Part shown: one piece after another, positions 6,739 through 13,974 of the stretch
How the letters are laid out: each line of letters begins with the position of its first letter
How positions within the stretch are numbered: the stretch's first letter is position 1
DNA from: a virus
DNA length: 22,108 nt
IMG/VR virus record: IMGVR_UViG_3300037963_005014
Coordinates: 1-22,108 of that record
Direction: 5' to 3' (one strand)
Notes under the pieces: model-generated
Databases searched by the model: none
What the model saw: only the letters and a program-made list of their open reading frames with translations
Told to the model about the DNA's origin: nothing
Position numbers and translations under genes: made by a program

Positions 6739-7204
6739 CAGATGCCTCGCGGTCTATGTGGTAGATTAAGTCTTCCATTTGCCATACGCACTCACAACCC
6801 ATGAGCATTTCATCCGGGCCTGTCAGCCTGTTGCAGTTGCCTTCAACGCCATACAAGTTTAATGAGTTTATGTATTGGGCTACCCTAAAGGAGTAATGAA
6901 ACCATTCCCCGCGCTCATGTCTGTAGGGATGGAACCATTTATGAAAAGCTCTTTCAGTATCTGGCCCGCCATCAACAGCCCCAAGTAGATGAAGCTTCAT
7001 AGGATTGCCGCACTGCAAAGACTCAAGCCTGTTGCGGATATCAACAGTGCGCCCCACTTTAACGTAGGTCTTGCCGTCCCACCCCAATCTTTCAAACTCT
7101 TCTCTTGTTAGCTTCTGCCACAAGTCCTCTCCTTGGAGGATGAAGTATATTAATCCTTGCAGTCGGATTTTTTTTGCGCGGTCTGAGCTTGGGTTACGAG
7201 GCAT
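6710..7204 (-). CDS. T5orf172/Mug113 GIY-YIG-like domain protein
   Basis: A 164-residue protein. The segment from about 47 to 105 (YVKVGRTVDIRNRLESLQ, then an 'ERAFHKWFHPYRHERGEWFHYS' ending) matches the T5orf172/Meiotically-upregulated-gene-113 family of GIY-YIG-related nucleases: 'Y-V-K-V-G-R' at the start of the domain, a conserved Arg, the 'E-R-A-F-H' helix and a terminal GEWF. Family members are found in phages and are thought to cut DNA; the target is unknown. Residues 110-164 are a less conserved tail. Its start overlaps the next upstream gene by 55 bases; a shorter start is possible. Confidence 0.72.
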   Translation of the reverse strand: MPRNPSSDRAKKIRLQGLIYFILQGEDLWQKLTREEFERLGWDGKTYVKVGRTVDIRNRLESLQCGNPMKLHLLGAVDGGPDTERAFHKWFHPYRHERGEWFHYSFRVAQYINSLNLYGVEGNCNRLTGPDEMLMGCECVWQMEDLIYHIDREASDEDRESRDI

Positions 7205-7434
7205 TCGTGGTCTAAGTGGCTGGCTAAATCTAAAAAGCTATCAAAGCTTCTCCCGTCACTGAATGTCTTCAAGCATTGCTTGAGAACTTTCTTCTGAAAG
7301 GAACGGCTTTCATCTTTTAGGAAATCATAGATACCAAAGATGCTTTCATTCCAAACCCAACTATCAACTAACTGTTCTATCTCCTTGTCAGTTGTGGGAA
7401 TATCCCAGCTTATTTCTTTATCACTTTCACTCAT
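7150..7434 (-). CDS. Hypothetical acidic protein
   Basis: A 94-residue protein with an acidic N-terminus (SESDKEISWDIPTTDKEIEQL) and helices including KKVLKQCLKTFSDGRSFDSFLDLASHLDHECL. No family is recognised. It sits 2 bases after the small basic gene upstream and overlaps the GIY-YIG-like gene by 55 bases; the long overlap means either gene could start later. Confidence 0.58.
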   Translation of the reverse strand: MSESDKEISWDIPTTDKEIEQLVDSWVWNESIFGIYDFLKDESRSFQKKVLKQCLKTFSDGRSFDSFLDLASHLDHECLVTQAQTAQKKSDCKD

Positions 7435-7436
7435 GG

Positions 7437-7646
7437 TTACTTCTTCTTACGTGGCTTCTGTCTGTTAGTCGCCTTCGTCTTGTTAGAAAACGGGGCGTTA
7501 ACCTTGGTTGCAAGCGGAGCCATAGTGCGCCCCCCATAAGAGATAGACCTATGCATCTCACGTAAGAACGGAGATGTATTTAAATCTCTTTTTTTGTGGG
7601 TTCCGCTTTCTAATATCATATCTTCTGATTTGTTTTTTTCATTCAT
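7437..7646 (-). CDS. Small very basic hypothetical protein
   Basis: A 69-residue protein ending in a long basic tail (NKTKATNRQKPRKKK) with little predicted structure. The basic tail suggests nucleic-acid binding, but no known domain is visible. It overlaps the upstream gene by 4 bases (ATGA coupling) and is 2 bases from the next, supporting it as part of the operon that starts at 8101. Confidence 0.55.
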   Translation of the reverse strand: MNEKNKSEDMILESGTHKKRDLNTSPFLREMHRSISYGGRTMAPLATKVNAPFSNKTKATNRQKPRKKK

Positions 7647-8101
7647 AATTTTACAGCCTTTCTTCCTGCCTTCATGGCAGAAAAGTTTTCAGTGCGTCCT
7701 TCACTTACATCATTACGGTAGTTGAGGACAGCAACGTCCACCATTCCTTCAAGGACACTGCGCTTGTACTTATCCAAGCTCATCAGTGCTGATTGCGCTG
7801 CCCCAAGGGGACAGAACCAAGCGGTTGCTGCTGCAAAACATATGATCTTGTCCTGCGTTGCCCCGCTTATTGATCCATCTATCATTTCTTTAATGGACAA
7901 ACTACAGCCGAAGCCGAAGTCTCCATCTATCATTTGCTTAACGGCTTCAGCTATATCATCCGGGTTGTTTTCCAGACGGTACTTAAACGCCTTTGCGTTG
8001 TGCTGCTTCACTGAAACATGAAGAAGGTCAAGCTCTCTGATTTGTTTATGGTATTTGTACGCTTCATCTCTGACGTACTGTGCATGGTTTGGATTACTCA
8101 T
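7643..8101 (-). CDS. Hypothetical protein, first gene of an operator-preceded operon
   Basis: A 152-residue, mostly helical protein. It starts with SNPNHAQYVRDEAYKYHKQIREL and has a Cys- and Gly-containing middle (DGDFGFGCSLSIKEMIDG) and an alanine-rich stretch (CFAAATAWFCPLGAAQSAL). I do not recognise a family. A palindrome copy lies 11 bases before its ATG (8099-8101), so it probably leads the gene set down to 5839. The C-terminus is basic. Confidence 0.65.
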   Translation of the reverse strand: MSNPNHAQYVRDEAYKYHKQIRELDLLHVSVKQHNAKAFKYRLENNPDDIAEAVKQMIDGDFGFGCSLSIKEMIDGSISGATQDKIICFAAATAWFCPLGAAQSALMSLDKYKRSVLEGMVDVAVLNYRNDVSEGRTENFSAMKAGRKAVKL

Positions 8102-8112
8102 TGTTATATTGT

Positions 8113-8129
8113 TGTACTGTTACAGTATA
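8113..8129. promoter_or_regulatory. 17-bp palindromic operator-like site, copy 4
   Basis: Reads TGTACTGTTACAGTATA, with T instead of S as the centre and one arm mismatch. It stands 11 bases before the ATG of the 7643-8101 gene, in the gap after the VWA gene. On either side is a possible weak long-range inverted repeat (8137-8145 with 8197-8207). Confidence 0.7.
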
Positions 8130-8211
8130 AAGTAGAGAGAGGCGGCGATCAATGCAGGGCAATGAATCCTGTCAGCAATCTTAATAGCTGTATGTACCGC
8201 CCCTCTCAAAT

Positions 8212-9681
8212 TCATGCAGCCACCTCCACGCTGATGTAGTGTGTCTGCGGATGGTCTGGCTTGATGTCAGCCTCCGGGTCAGTGTTGATTCCTACGTAAA
8301 CTGTAGGCACTCCTGTGTGTGGGACGGCATGGTCTTGCCACATTACTTCCCAATACATATCAGACACTATCAAGCACCAATCATATTCAGATGCTCTTTG
8401 CTGAACCCAGCGGATTGATGGGATCATATTAGTGCCACCTCTGCCGTACCATTCATTGGGAATCTTCAAGGGGAAGCTTGCGTTAGTGAACGTCCTAGTG
8501 CCTGCTTCAATAACTCTTGTATCACACTGCACTAAAGTCACTGTAGCGTTGCGGTATTCACGTATGATCTTGTCAATCTGGTTGATTGCCTCGGCACATT
8601 CTGAATCACCCATGCTGCCAGAGGTGTCCACAATAACAACCCCAGTGGTTTTGTTCTTGGTCTTGTTGTCGGGTAGCATCACGCCACGCCGATGACCGTG
8701 TCTTCTTGATGGTCTCTTCCAAGTGTACCCGCCAAGAGCCTTCTTGGATATCCATTGGCGAAGCAAAGCCCATCCATTGTTGGCACGTTTGTTCACGTGA
8801 TCCATCATGGACAACCCTTCACCAAGACCCTTGCCTTGTTGCTTTTGCAGGACAACAGCGTCCGCAACCATGTCCTTCCACTCTTCCTCCACCTCGGCGG
8901 CGTCTTGTTGCTCAGAGGTAGGGGCATCCTCAACACCCCCCAAGCTTGGCTTGTTGTAATCATCACCAAGGTACTTCTTAACCCTCTCTTGGAACTTGTC
9001 TTCCTCGGCTTGAGATTTAGACGGGCTGCCTCCACTTGTTGGTTGGCTATTAGTGTCTGCCTCTCCCTCCCCCGTGCCTTGCTCAGTGGATTCATTGACA
9101 TCAGCATTGCCAAGGCTTTGCCTGCCGGGCTGGCTTGAGTCTCCAACTGCCTCACCATCACCGTCCCCATCAGTACATTGATCATCCTCTTCTTCAGAGT
9201 TAATCTCTTCTACTAGTTTGGTATAGTACCACTCAGCAGATTTACCGGGGGGCATGGATAAGTAATTGCCTTCAAGTGGGAATATCCCAGCAGCAACACC
9301 GTCCCCCTTGAGGTCACTCAGTATCCCAAGATTGTTATACCAAGGTTCAAGGTGCGAGTTGATTGCCAAGTCAGCCGCCACATTCCACAGCCTTGGGTCA
9401 CGATCACCGCGCCTCACATGATGGGCGAATAAAACATGAGCTACCTCATGCAGCATGATGCCCTTCACAATTTGAGATGACAGCTTATCAATCCACTCAG
9501 GAGAGTAGCGTAAATACTTGCCGTTTGTGCAGGCGGTCTCAATGCCAGAGTCCTCAACGATCTTCCACTTGGAAAGGAATGGGATTCCGATTGGATGTTC
9601 TGACCAAAGATAATCTTGTGCGTTGATGATCTTCTCTTTCGGGGTCAGGCCGTTCTTATACATAGGGATTATATTACTCAT
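8212..9681 (-). CDS. Metallopeptidase-like/VWA protein (DUF2201-type), MoxR partner
   Basis: A 489-residue protein with three parts. Residues about 20-160 form a zincin-like domain with HEVAHVLFAHH (H78-E79..H82, an HExxH zinc motif) and an 'AADLAIN' helix. Residues about 158-265 are an acidic, low-complexity linker. Residues about 340-480 form a von Willebrand factor A-like domain with the MIDAS motif VDTSGSMGDS (D352, S354, S356). This metallopeptidase-like plus VWA layout is known in DUF2201 proteins, which pair with MoxR ATPases. It overlaps the DUF3150-like gene by 4 bases. The inferred job is substrate binding for MoxR-driven remodelling; whether the HExxH catalyses is unknown. Confidence 0.85.
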   Translation of the reverse strand: MSNIIPMYKNGLTPKEKIINAQDYLWSEHPIGIPFLSKWKIVEDSGIETACTNGKYLRYSPEWIDKLSSQIVKGIMLHEVAHVLFAHHVRRGDRDPRLWNVAADLAINSHLEPWYNNLGILSDLKGDGVAAGIFPLEGNYLSMPPGKSAEWYYTKLVEEINSEEEDDQCTDGDGDGEAVGDSSQPGRQSLGNADVNESTEQGTGEGEADTNSQPTSGGSPSKSQAEEDKFQERVKKYLGDDYNKPSLGGVEDAPTSEQQDAAEVEEEWKDMVADAVVLQKQQGKGLGEGLSMMDHVNKRANNGWALLRQWISKKALGGYTWKRPSRRHGHRRGVMLPDNKTKNKTTGVVIVDTSGSMGDSECAEAINQIDKIIREYRNATVTLVQCDTRVIEAGTRTFTNASFPLKIPNEWYGRGGTNMIPSIRWVQQRASEYDWCLIVSDMYWEVMWQDHAVPHTGVPTVYVGINTDPEADIKPDHPQTHYISVEVAA

Positions 9682-10577
9682 ACCTCTGTTGGGTTGTAGT
9701 TCTCAAGCGCAGAGAGCAACGAGTCTCCTGCTTCCATTACCTCCTCACGCACAGCGGCAGACTCTTTAACTTGGTCAGCATCCAGTTGATATAAACTGTC
9801 ACGGATTTGCTTCTCAAAATTTTTGATGTCTGCATCATCAGTGATGTTGAGTGAAGGCAAGGCATCACATAGCGTAGTGATTCCAGTCAGAGCAGTGGCG
9901 AAGAACTTTGTGTTCTCTCCTTTGATCTGCTTCTCATGGAAGTTCTTGATGGATGCCATGCTTGTCTTGATCTGATCAACTATCCTGCCAGCAATCTCCT
10001 TCACTGAATCATTCAGCTTCCGGGCATACTTGCGCTCAGTCTCAAGCTTAACTTCCTCTGTCAATTCAACAGAGCCTTTGATGATGATGTTGTTTACATC
10101 AGTGATAGCCTCTGTCTCTATATCAAAGACAAACTGATCGCCCACTTCCTGTGTTGACGGGAACTTATCCGGGTCAAACAAAGTCTGGAGATCATTGGCG
10201 GCACGTTGCCTTGTCTCAGAGTAGCGTCCGACGAATTTGTCCCGCTCGTCATAGAACTCTGCACGTGCATCTTGCAGCCGCTGCTTGATGTTCTGGTATG
10301 TGCTGACTTGTATCAGCCTTTTACCATGTGAGTCCCAAGGATGAGAAAGTGAGTTAAGCATTGCCTTTGCCTCATCACGTACCTTGCGGCACGGCTTGAT
10401 GTCCTTGTTGGTGAACTTCAAGACCTGACTCTTCACCCTGTCCTTGTTGGCGTTGTTTGCCATACAAGCATCTTGGCTTGCGGTCTTGGATGTGTAGGTC
10501 TGGCCGGGTAGACCAGTTGTTATCTTAACGAGAAGACAGTTCTCATTAAGCCGTTGTAATGCTGTTGTGTCATTCAT
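9678..10577 (-). CDS. DUF3150-like coiled-coil protein of the MoxR/VWA module
   Basis: A 299-residue protein of mostly alpha helix. Residues about 1-35 hold a strand with LVKITTGLPGQTYTSK, followed by a long helical body with heptad-like charge spacing (about 85-270), for example RLQDARAEFYDERDKFVGRYSETRQRA and VKLETERKYARKLNDSVKEIAGRIVDQIK. The overall length, the opening strand motif and its position between a MoxR ATPase and a VWA protein fit DUF3150, a family I know from phage and bacterial neighbourhoods of this kind; the match is by pattern only. It starts 17 bases after a palindrome copy and overlaps the VWA gene by 4 bases. Confidence 0.6.
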   Translation of the reverse strand: MNDTTALQRLNENCLLVKITTGLPGQTYTSKTASQDACMANNANKDRVKSQVLKFTNKDIKPCRKVRDEAKAMLNSLSHPWDSHGKRLIQVSTYQNIKQRLQDARAEFYDERDKFVGRYSETRQRAANDLQTLFDPDKFPSTQEVGDQFVFDIETEAITDVNNIIIKGSVELTEEVKLETERKYARKLNDSVKEIAGRIVDQIKTSMASIKNFHEKQIKGENTKFFATALTGITTLCDALPSLNITDDADIKNFEKQIRDSLYQLDADQVKESAAVREEVMEAGDSLLSALENYNPTEV

Positions 10578-10594
10578 AGCGTTTTTAATAATGT

Positions 10595-10611
10595 TATACT
10601 GTGACAGGATT
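10595..10611. promoter_or_regulatory. 17-bp palindromic operator-like site, copy 5 (degenerate)
   Basis: Reads TATACTGTGACAGGATT; the core CTGTGACAG is intact but the right arm is degenerate. It overlaps the moxR stop (10610-10612) and lies 17 bases before the DUF3150-like ATG, so it could regulate the two downstream genes of the module separately from moxR. Confidence 0.62.
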
Positions 10612-11755
10612 AAGCAGCTTTGCGCTCCTCATCCCACGTTTTAAACTCCTCAAGGCCAGCGACCTTGAGACCTCTGTGTAAGGCTGCGTTAAAGAACGCG
10701 CCCTTGCATTCATCTGGCCAGCGATTGGCGTACTTAACGAAAGCACGTGTGGCTTCAGTGTCCTCTTTGCCATCAGCGTATGCGTAGTCAACGAGGTGCT
10801 GAGTGGCAATGTAAAGTATCCCAAAAGAGTCAGCACCATTTGGTACGCTTACTCCCTCTGGATCAGCAATGATCTTATCAGCGTCAGGCACTGACTCCTT
10901 GAGCTTGCGGAATGCCAGTGCTTCCTGACCGGCAACGGAGCCGATGGTTCCGTAGACCAGAGACTTAATAACTTCTGGCCGGGTAGCATAGCCGCCGATT
11001 TTGTGGCACTCCTCTATCAGCTTGATAGCCCAGACAAATGTCCGAGGGGTACACTTGGTGATCTCGGTGTACTCCACCTCTTCCCCGCAAAAGATTTCCT
11101 TTCGGTAATCAGCAAACGCAATAGACCAAGACGGCAAGCCTTGATCTGTTGCCCAGTTCTGCCAGCCTTTAACGGCAGCACTTGACGTACTGTCCACATA
11201 GAAGTGGATCAAGCGTGTCGCCGCCGCCGATGACAAAGGTGTAGTCCCCATGTCCGAGTCTGCATTGCCAGCACCGACAACGTAGACATCATCATCTAAT
11301 TCCCTGCCGTTGATGCAGCGATCCAGATCAAGCTGGAGCGTTGCATTCTGTACCTCAGTGGTGCTGCGATCCTTCTCATCCCACAATAGGATGCATCCTT
11401 TGCGCTTCTTGGGAATGTAGTTTCCCTTTGAATCAAACTGTTTGAGTACTCTCTCCATCTGCGAAGACTGCAAGTACCTGACCTGACCCTTGTCAGTGTC
11501 CGGGCAAGGAAGACCGCCGATATCAGTTGGGTCTTTGTCACTTGTCCGAATGTCTACAAGTTCCATGTCAATTTGCTTGGATACTTGGCCCCATAATTGG
11601 GACTTGCCCAGCCCAACGCCGCCCCAAATTATTGGGACTAATGCTGCACCTTGTTTCCCCTTGCTTTGGAGATACGTCCGAGTCATGTTGATACAAACAA
11701 GGACGCCCATCTTGATGACCTCTAGCGTAGAGGTATAAGCTTTTATTGCTTTCAT
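10610..11755 (-). CDS. MoxR-family AAA+ ATPase
   Basis: A 381-residue protein. Walker A is GGVGLGKS (45-52), Walker B is CILLWDE (121-127), sensor 1 is VVGAGN (about 159-164), and the likely Arg finger is the SSAAATR segment (about 175-181). A TDIGGLP motif (about 77-83) precedes the Walker B, as in MoxR-like ATPases. MoxR proteins work with VWA-domain partners to remodel or mature proteins; the partner is encoded two genes downstream. A near-consensus sigma-70 promoter (11827-11855) and an untranslated leader precede the ATG. The C-terminal 150 residues are helical and family-specific. Confidence 0.85.
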   Translation of the reverse strand: MKAIKAYTSTLEVIKMGVLVCINMTRTYLQSKGKQGAALVPIIWGGVGLGKSQLWGQVSKQIDMELVDIRTSDKDPTDIGGLPCPDTDKGQVRYLQSSQMERVLKQFDSKGNYIPKKRKGCILLWDEKDRSTTEVQNATLQLDLDRCINGRELDDDVYVVGAGNADSDMGTTPLSSAAATRLIHFYVDSTSSAAVKGWQNWATDQGLPSWSIAFADYRKEIFCGEEVEYTEITKCTPRTFVWAIKLIEECHKIGGYATRPEVIKSLVYGTIGSVAGQEALAFRKLKESVPDADKIIADPEGVSVPNGADSFGILYIATQHLVDYAYADGKEDTEATRAFVKYANRWPDECKGAFFNAALHRGLKVAGLEEFKTWDEERKAA

Positions 11756-11826
11756 ATAGCGTTTTTTTTGCGACTATCAAAGGCAAGCCGCCAGCCTTTT
11801 GTTGTTAACCGTCAACAAAGAACGAC

Positions 11827-11855
11827 AATATAAAACAAGCGTCATCCTTTGTCAA
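11827..11855 (-). promoter_or_regulatory. Near-consensus sigma-70 promoter for the moxR operon
   Basis: On the minus strand TTGACA (11850-11855) is followed after exactly 17 bases by TATATT (11827-11832). This gives a leader of about 60 bases to the moxR ATG at 11755. No 17-bp palindrome overlaps it, unlike most gene starts here. The leader also holds GTTGACGGTTAACAAC, an imperfect inverted repeat. Confidence 0.75.
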
Positions 11856-11864
11856 CATATTTTT

Positions 11865-12389
11865 TTACGCACAGTTATCAACTTGAGACAACTCAAGTTC
11901 TTCTATGATGTGATCATCACAAAGCATACGCCCACCTTTTTGTGATGCTGGTGTTGCCCCACATTTTTCACAATGAAATCCGGGGATTGTGTTGGTGGTT
12001 CTTTTAACTTCAGTCACAAAGTTAACATAATCTTGTGCGTCCTTTGCCTTGTCTGGATGCACAACCCATACCTTATCTTGACTGTTCCATCTAGCTCCGT
12101 ACTTCTCTTTGAGGCTTTGTTTAATCTCAAAGGTCTTGCCAGTCAGCGGAACCCATGTTGAGTAGTCCGGTGCTGGCGGGAGTGTCTTCACAAGATCATT
12201 GATCTCATCCATATGAGTGGAGTCTGGGTCAGAGAACCAGCCCTTGACTCCGTTCCTCTCTCCAAATTTGCAGCCTAAAGATTTAAGGCTATCCTTGATG
12301 GAGTATGTATTGCCGGGGATAAGTACCCACTTGGGGTCTATCTCGGCGCGTCTTCTGTACACCCTTGCGTATCCAACTGCGCGTCTCAT
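11865..12389 (-). CDS. Protein with two tandem DUF5710-like repeats and a C-terminal zinc finger
   Basis: A 174-residue protein. Two related segments, about 26-66 (YSIKDSLKSLGCKFGERNGVKGWF) and about 84-120 (FEIKQSLKEKYGARWNSQDKVWVV), share 'x-I-K-x-S-L-K-x-x-x-G-x-x-x' and an aromatic strand. They resemble DUF5710, a small domain of unknown function found in mobile elements. The C-terminus has CEKCGATP...CDDH, a likely zinc site. The N-terminus is basic. It begins a unit 33 bases after a perfect palindrome with extended symmetric arms. The function is unknown; DNA or nucleotide binding is a guess. Confidence 0.68.
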   Translation of the reverse strand: MRRAVGYARVYRRRAEIDPKWVLIPGNTYSIKDSLKSLGCKFGERNGVKGWFSDPDSTHMDEINDLVKTLPPAPDYSTWVPLTGKTFEIKQSLKEKYGARWNSQDKVWVVHPDKAKDAQDYVNFVTEVKRTTNTIPGFHCEKCGATPASQKGGRMLCDDHIIEELELSQVDNCA

Positions 12390-12411
12390 TCTGCTACCTT
12401 TCTGTTTGTAT

Positions 12412-12450
12412 CTCTCACCACCTATACTGTGACAGTATAAGCGGTGAGAG
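12412..12450. promoter_or_regulatory. Extended palindrome around operator-like site, copy 6
   Basis: The perfect 17-mer TATACTGTGACAGTATA is at 12423-12439. On each side a 3-base spacer is followed by 8-base arms, CTCTCACC (12412-12419) and GGTGAGAG (12443-12450), that pair exactly. It lies 33 bases before the ATG of the DUF5710-like gene. The extra arms could make a hairpin in RNA or help dimer or tetramer binding. Confidence 0.8.
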
Positions 12451-12457
12451 TTGTGTT

Positions 12458-12649
12458 TCAGAGGCGAATGCCTCCAGTGCCGTTGGACTTAACTCCAACA
12501 ATTAGATGCCCCTTGTCTGAAGGGAACGACTCTGCGATCTGATTGATCACAGATGTATAACATTGGAGCAGGCTCTCACCTTCTCCGTCTACCTTGTGGG
12601 ATTGTACGTGATCCCCACTCTTCACTGTAACGTAGTATGTTACTGTCAT
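12458..12649 (-). CDS. Small hypothetical protein
   Basis: A 63-residue protein of alternating beta strands (TVTYYVTVKSGDHVQSHKVDG; CYTSVINQIAESF; HLIVGVKS). No family is recognised. It overlaps the upstream gene by 4 bases. The end of the gene (12458) lies 8 bases upstream of the extended palindrome. Confidence 0.6.
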   Translation of the reverse strand: MTVTYYVTVKSGDHVQSHKVDGEGESLLQCYTSVINQIAESFPSDKGHLIVGVKSNGTGGIRL

Positions 12650-12906
12650 AATTTGCTTGATGTTTTATATGCCTGCATTAACTCCTTGTCCCCTAAGTCA
12701 ACCGCCCAGCCGGTGTACTCAGTCCTCTCTCCTTCTCTTATTCCAACCAGAGGCAAAGCGTTTGGGCGTAGCTTTTTAAACCTGTCCAGTTCTTCTACCA
12801 GTTCGGCAAAGCTTTTCACTTTATGCTCAAGCCTAATGGTGGTTGCTGTTCCTTTCACCATGCCATGTCTGATGGTATGGTATATCATGTTATGTTGTTC
12901 TTTCAT
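12646..12906 (-). CDS. Small hypothetical protein
   Basis: An 86-residue protein from the ATG at 12904-12906, chosen because it forms a TAATG stop-start overlap with the small gene upstream; a GTG at 12913-12915 is an alternative start with no better ribosome site. Strand-rich beginning (MIYHTIRHGMVKGTATTIRL), then a helix (AELVEELDRFKKLRP). The function is unknown. Confidence 0.58.
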   Translation of the reverse strand: MKEQHNMIYHTIRHGMVKGTATTIRLEHKVKSFAELVEELDRFKKLRPNALPLVGIREGERTEYTGWAVDLGDKELMQAYKTSSKL

Positions 12907-13073
12907 TACTCCCACGGCTCACGATATGCCACGCCTGCTTCTTCATTGATGTCATCCAGAATTTCTTCCAGCGACTTTTGTTCAGAGGTGATGCGCTCTA
13001 TGATAGTGCGCTCTTCACTCGTCCCATCTCGGAACTTAAAGACTTCCTTAACTATTACCTTAAACTCTTTCAT
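12906..13073 (-). CDS. Small hypothetical protein
   Basis: A 55-residue frame from the ATG at 13071-13073 to a TAA that overlaps the ATG of the next gene (TAATG). The protein reads well as coding: KEFKVIVKEVFKFRDGT, then an acidic helix EERTIIERITSEQKSLEEIL. It overlaps the upstream gene by 14 bases. The stop-start coupling supports it being translated. Confidence 0.6.
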   Translation of the reverse strand: MKEFKVIVKEVFKFRDGTSEERTIIERITSEQKSLEEILDDINEEAGVAYREPWE

Positions 13074-13437
13074 TAAATATCCTTTCTCTTAAAGTTACTT
13101 TTGCTGTGCCACCACTAAAGCTTATGAAAGCTTCAGCCATTTTCATGGCACTCTTTTCTGTATGGGCAAGAGCTACCATTTCATGCCCCCAATCATCACG
13201 ATGCACCACAGCCCACACCCACACATCAGATGGGGGAGAACTATAGTTGCGGTACTGCACCGATGTTCTTCCAGTTGAAACGTCCTCAAGCATGATGTCA
13301 CCGCCTGACTCTGTTATACTGTGACAGTATTGTTGAGTAACCAAGGCGACAACCTTCTGGTCTTGGCGCATCTCAGGAGGGGCGTCCCCTCCTATCATAT
13401 CCATTCCAAGTCTCATTGGTCTTGAATCTTCAGCCAC
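13060..13437 (-). CDS. Hypothetical protein with an internal operator-like site
   Basis: A 125-residue frame from a GTG (13435-13437) preceded by a good AGGG ribosome site. A palindrome copy (13315-13331) lies inside it, encoding the QYCHSITE part. The ATG at 13291-13293 is an alternative start giving 77 residues and placing the palindrome 21 bases upstream, as at other genes. The body from LEDVSTGRTSVQYRNYSS onward includes strand-rich VWVWAVVHRDDWGHEMVALAHTEKSAMKMAEAFI. The function is unknown. Both starts may be used. Confidence 0.55.
   Translation of the reverse strand: MAEDSRPMRLGMDMIGGDAPPEMRQDQKVVALVTQQYCHSITESGGDIMLEDVSTGRTSVQYRNYSSPPSDVWVWAVVHRDDWGHEMVALAHTEKSAMKMAEAFISFSGGTAKVTLRERIFNERV
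13308..13338. promoter_or_regulatory. Extended palindrome around operator-like site, copy 7
   Basis: The core TATACTGTGACAGTATT (13315-13331) is flanked after 3-base spacers by ACTC (13308-13311) and GAGT (13335-13338), which pair exactly. The site is within the 13060-13437 frame, 21 bases before a possible internal ATG at 13293. Confidence 0.7.
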
Positions 13438-13607
13438 GATTCCCTCATGCTGGCTATGGCGTACATCTTGGCGATTGCTTCATGCGTCAGTACATCATGC
13501 TCAATTAGCTTTGCTATTGCACGGGACTCACTCTCTTTCTGCTGCTGCCTGTGCTGCTGAATTGTTTGCATAGCTATAAGTCTTGGCGTTTTAAAGTCTC
13601 CAGACAT
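13413..13607 (-). CDS. Small hypothetical protein
   Basis: A 64-residue helical, polar protein (QTIQQHRQQQKESESRAIAKLIEHDVL then AIAKMYAIASMRESW). The ATG at 13605-13607 is preferred over longer starts because an AAAGGAAAG ribosome site precedes it and it overlaps the upstream gene by just 17 bases. No family is recognised. Confidence 0.58.
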   Translation of the reverse strand: MSGDFKTPRLIAMQTIQQHRQQQKESESRAIAKLIEHDVLTHEAIAKMYAIASMRESWLKIQDQ

Positions 13608-13956
13608 CTTTCCTTTCCGAAGCGTTGTAGTCTGCGGTGACATCCCAGCTTGAGTCTTCCGGTTCAACGAACTTCAATTCATGCATGGTGTACACCTTGC
13701 CCTTTTGAGTGTAGCTCATGTTTTTCTTAACAAGCCACTCCTTGAACCACTTGACTAGTTCATCCTTGTAATACATCAAGTAATTATAGTTGCAGCCATT
13801 GACCATGATGGAAAAATCACTTGCCCCTTTTGGCTTGTACCTTCCGTTCCCTTCCGATGGTTCCCCATCTCCATACCATTCCCAGTACTGGCAACGGAAT
13901 ATGATCTTACTCCTGCGTCTTGTAACGTGCTGGTTGATTATCCTAGATGCTATCAT
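13591..13956 (-). CDS. Hypothetical protein
   Basis: A 121-residue protein with a basic N-terminus (SRIINQHVTRRRSK), a tryptophan-rich strand (CQYWEWYGDG) and a YYKDELVKWFKEWLVKK helix. No family is recognised. A perfect palindrome copy lies 19 bases before its ATG (13954-13956), so it begins an operator-controlled unit. Confidence 0.62.
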   Translation of the reverse strand: MIASRIINQHVTRRRSKIIFRCQYWEWYGDGEPSEGNGRYKPKGASDFSIMVNGCNYNYLMYYKDELVKWFKEWLVKKNMSYTQKGKVYTMHELKFVEPEDSSWDVTADYNASERKDVWRL

Positions 13957-13974
13957 TCAATACCTTTCTCTTTG

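Noticed and set aside
9792-9808. Another partial copy of the palindrome (ACTGTCACGG)
   Set aside because: Only the left half matches, it lies inside the DUF3150-like coding region and no gene starts nearby.
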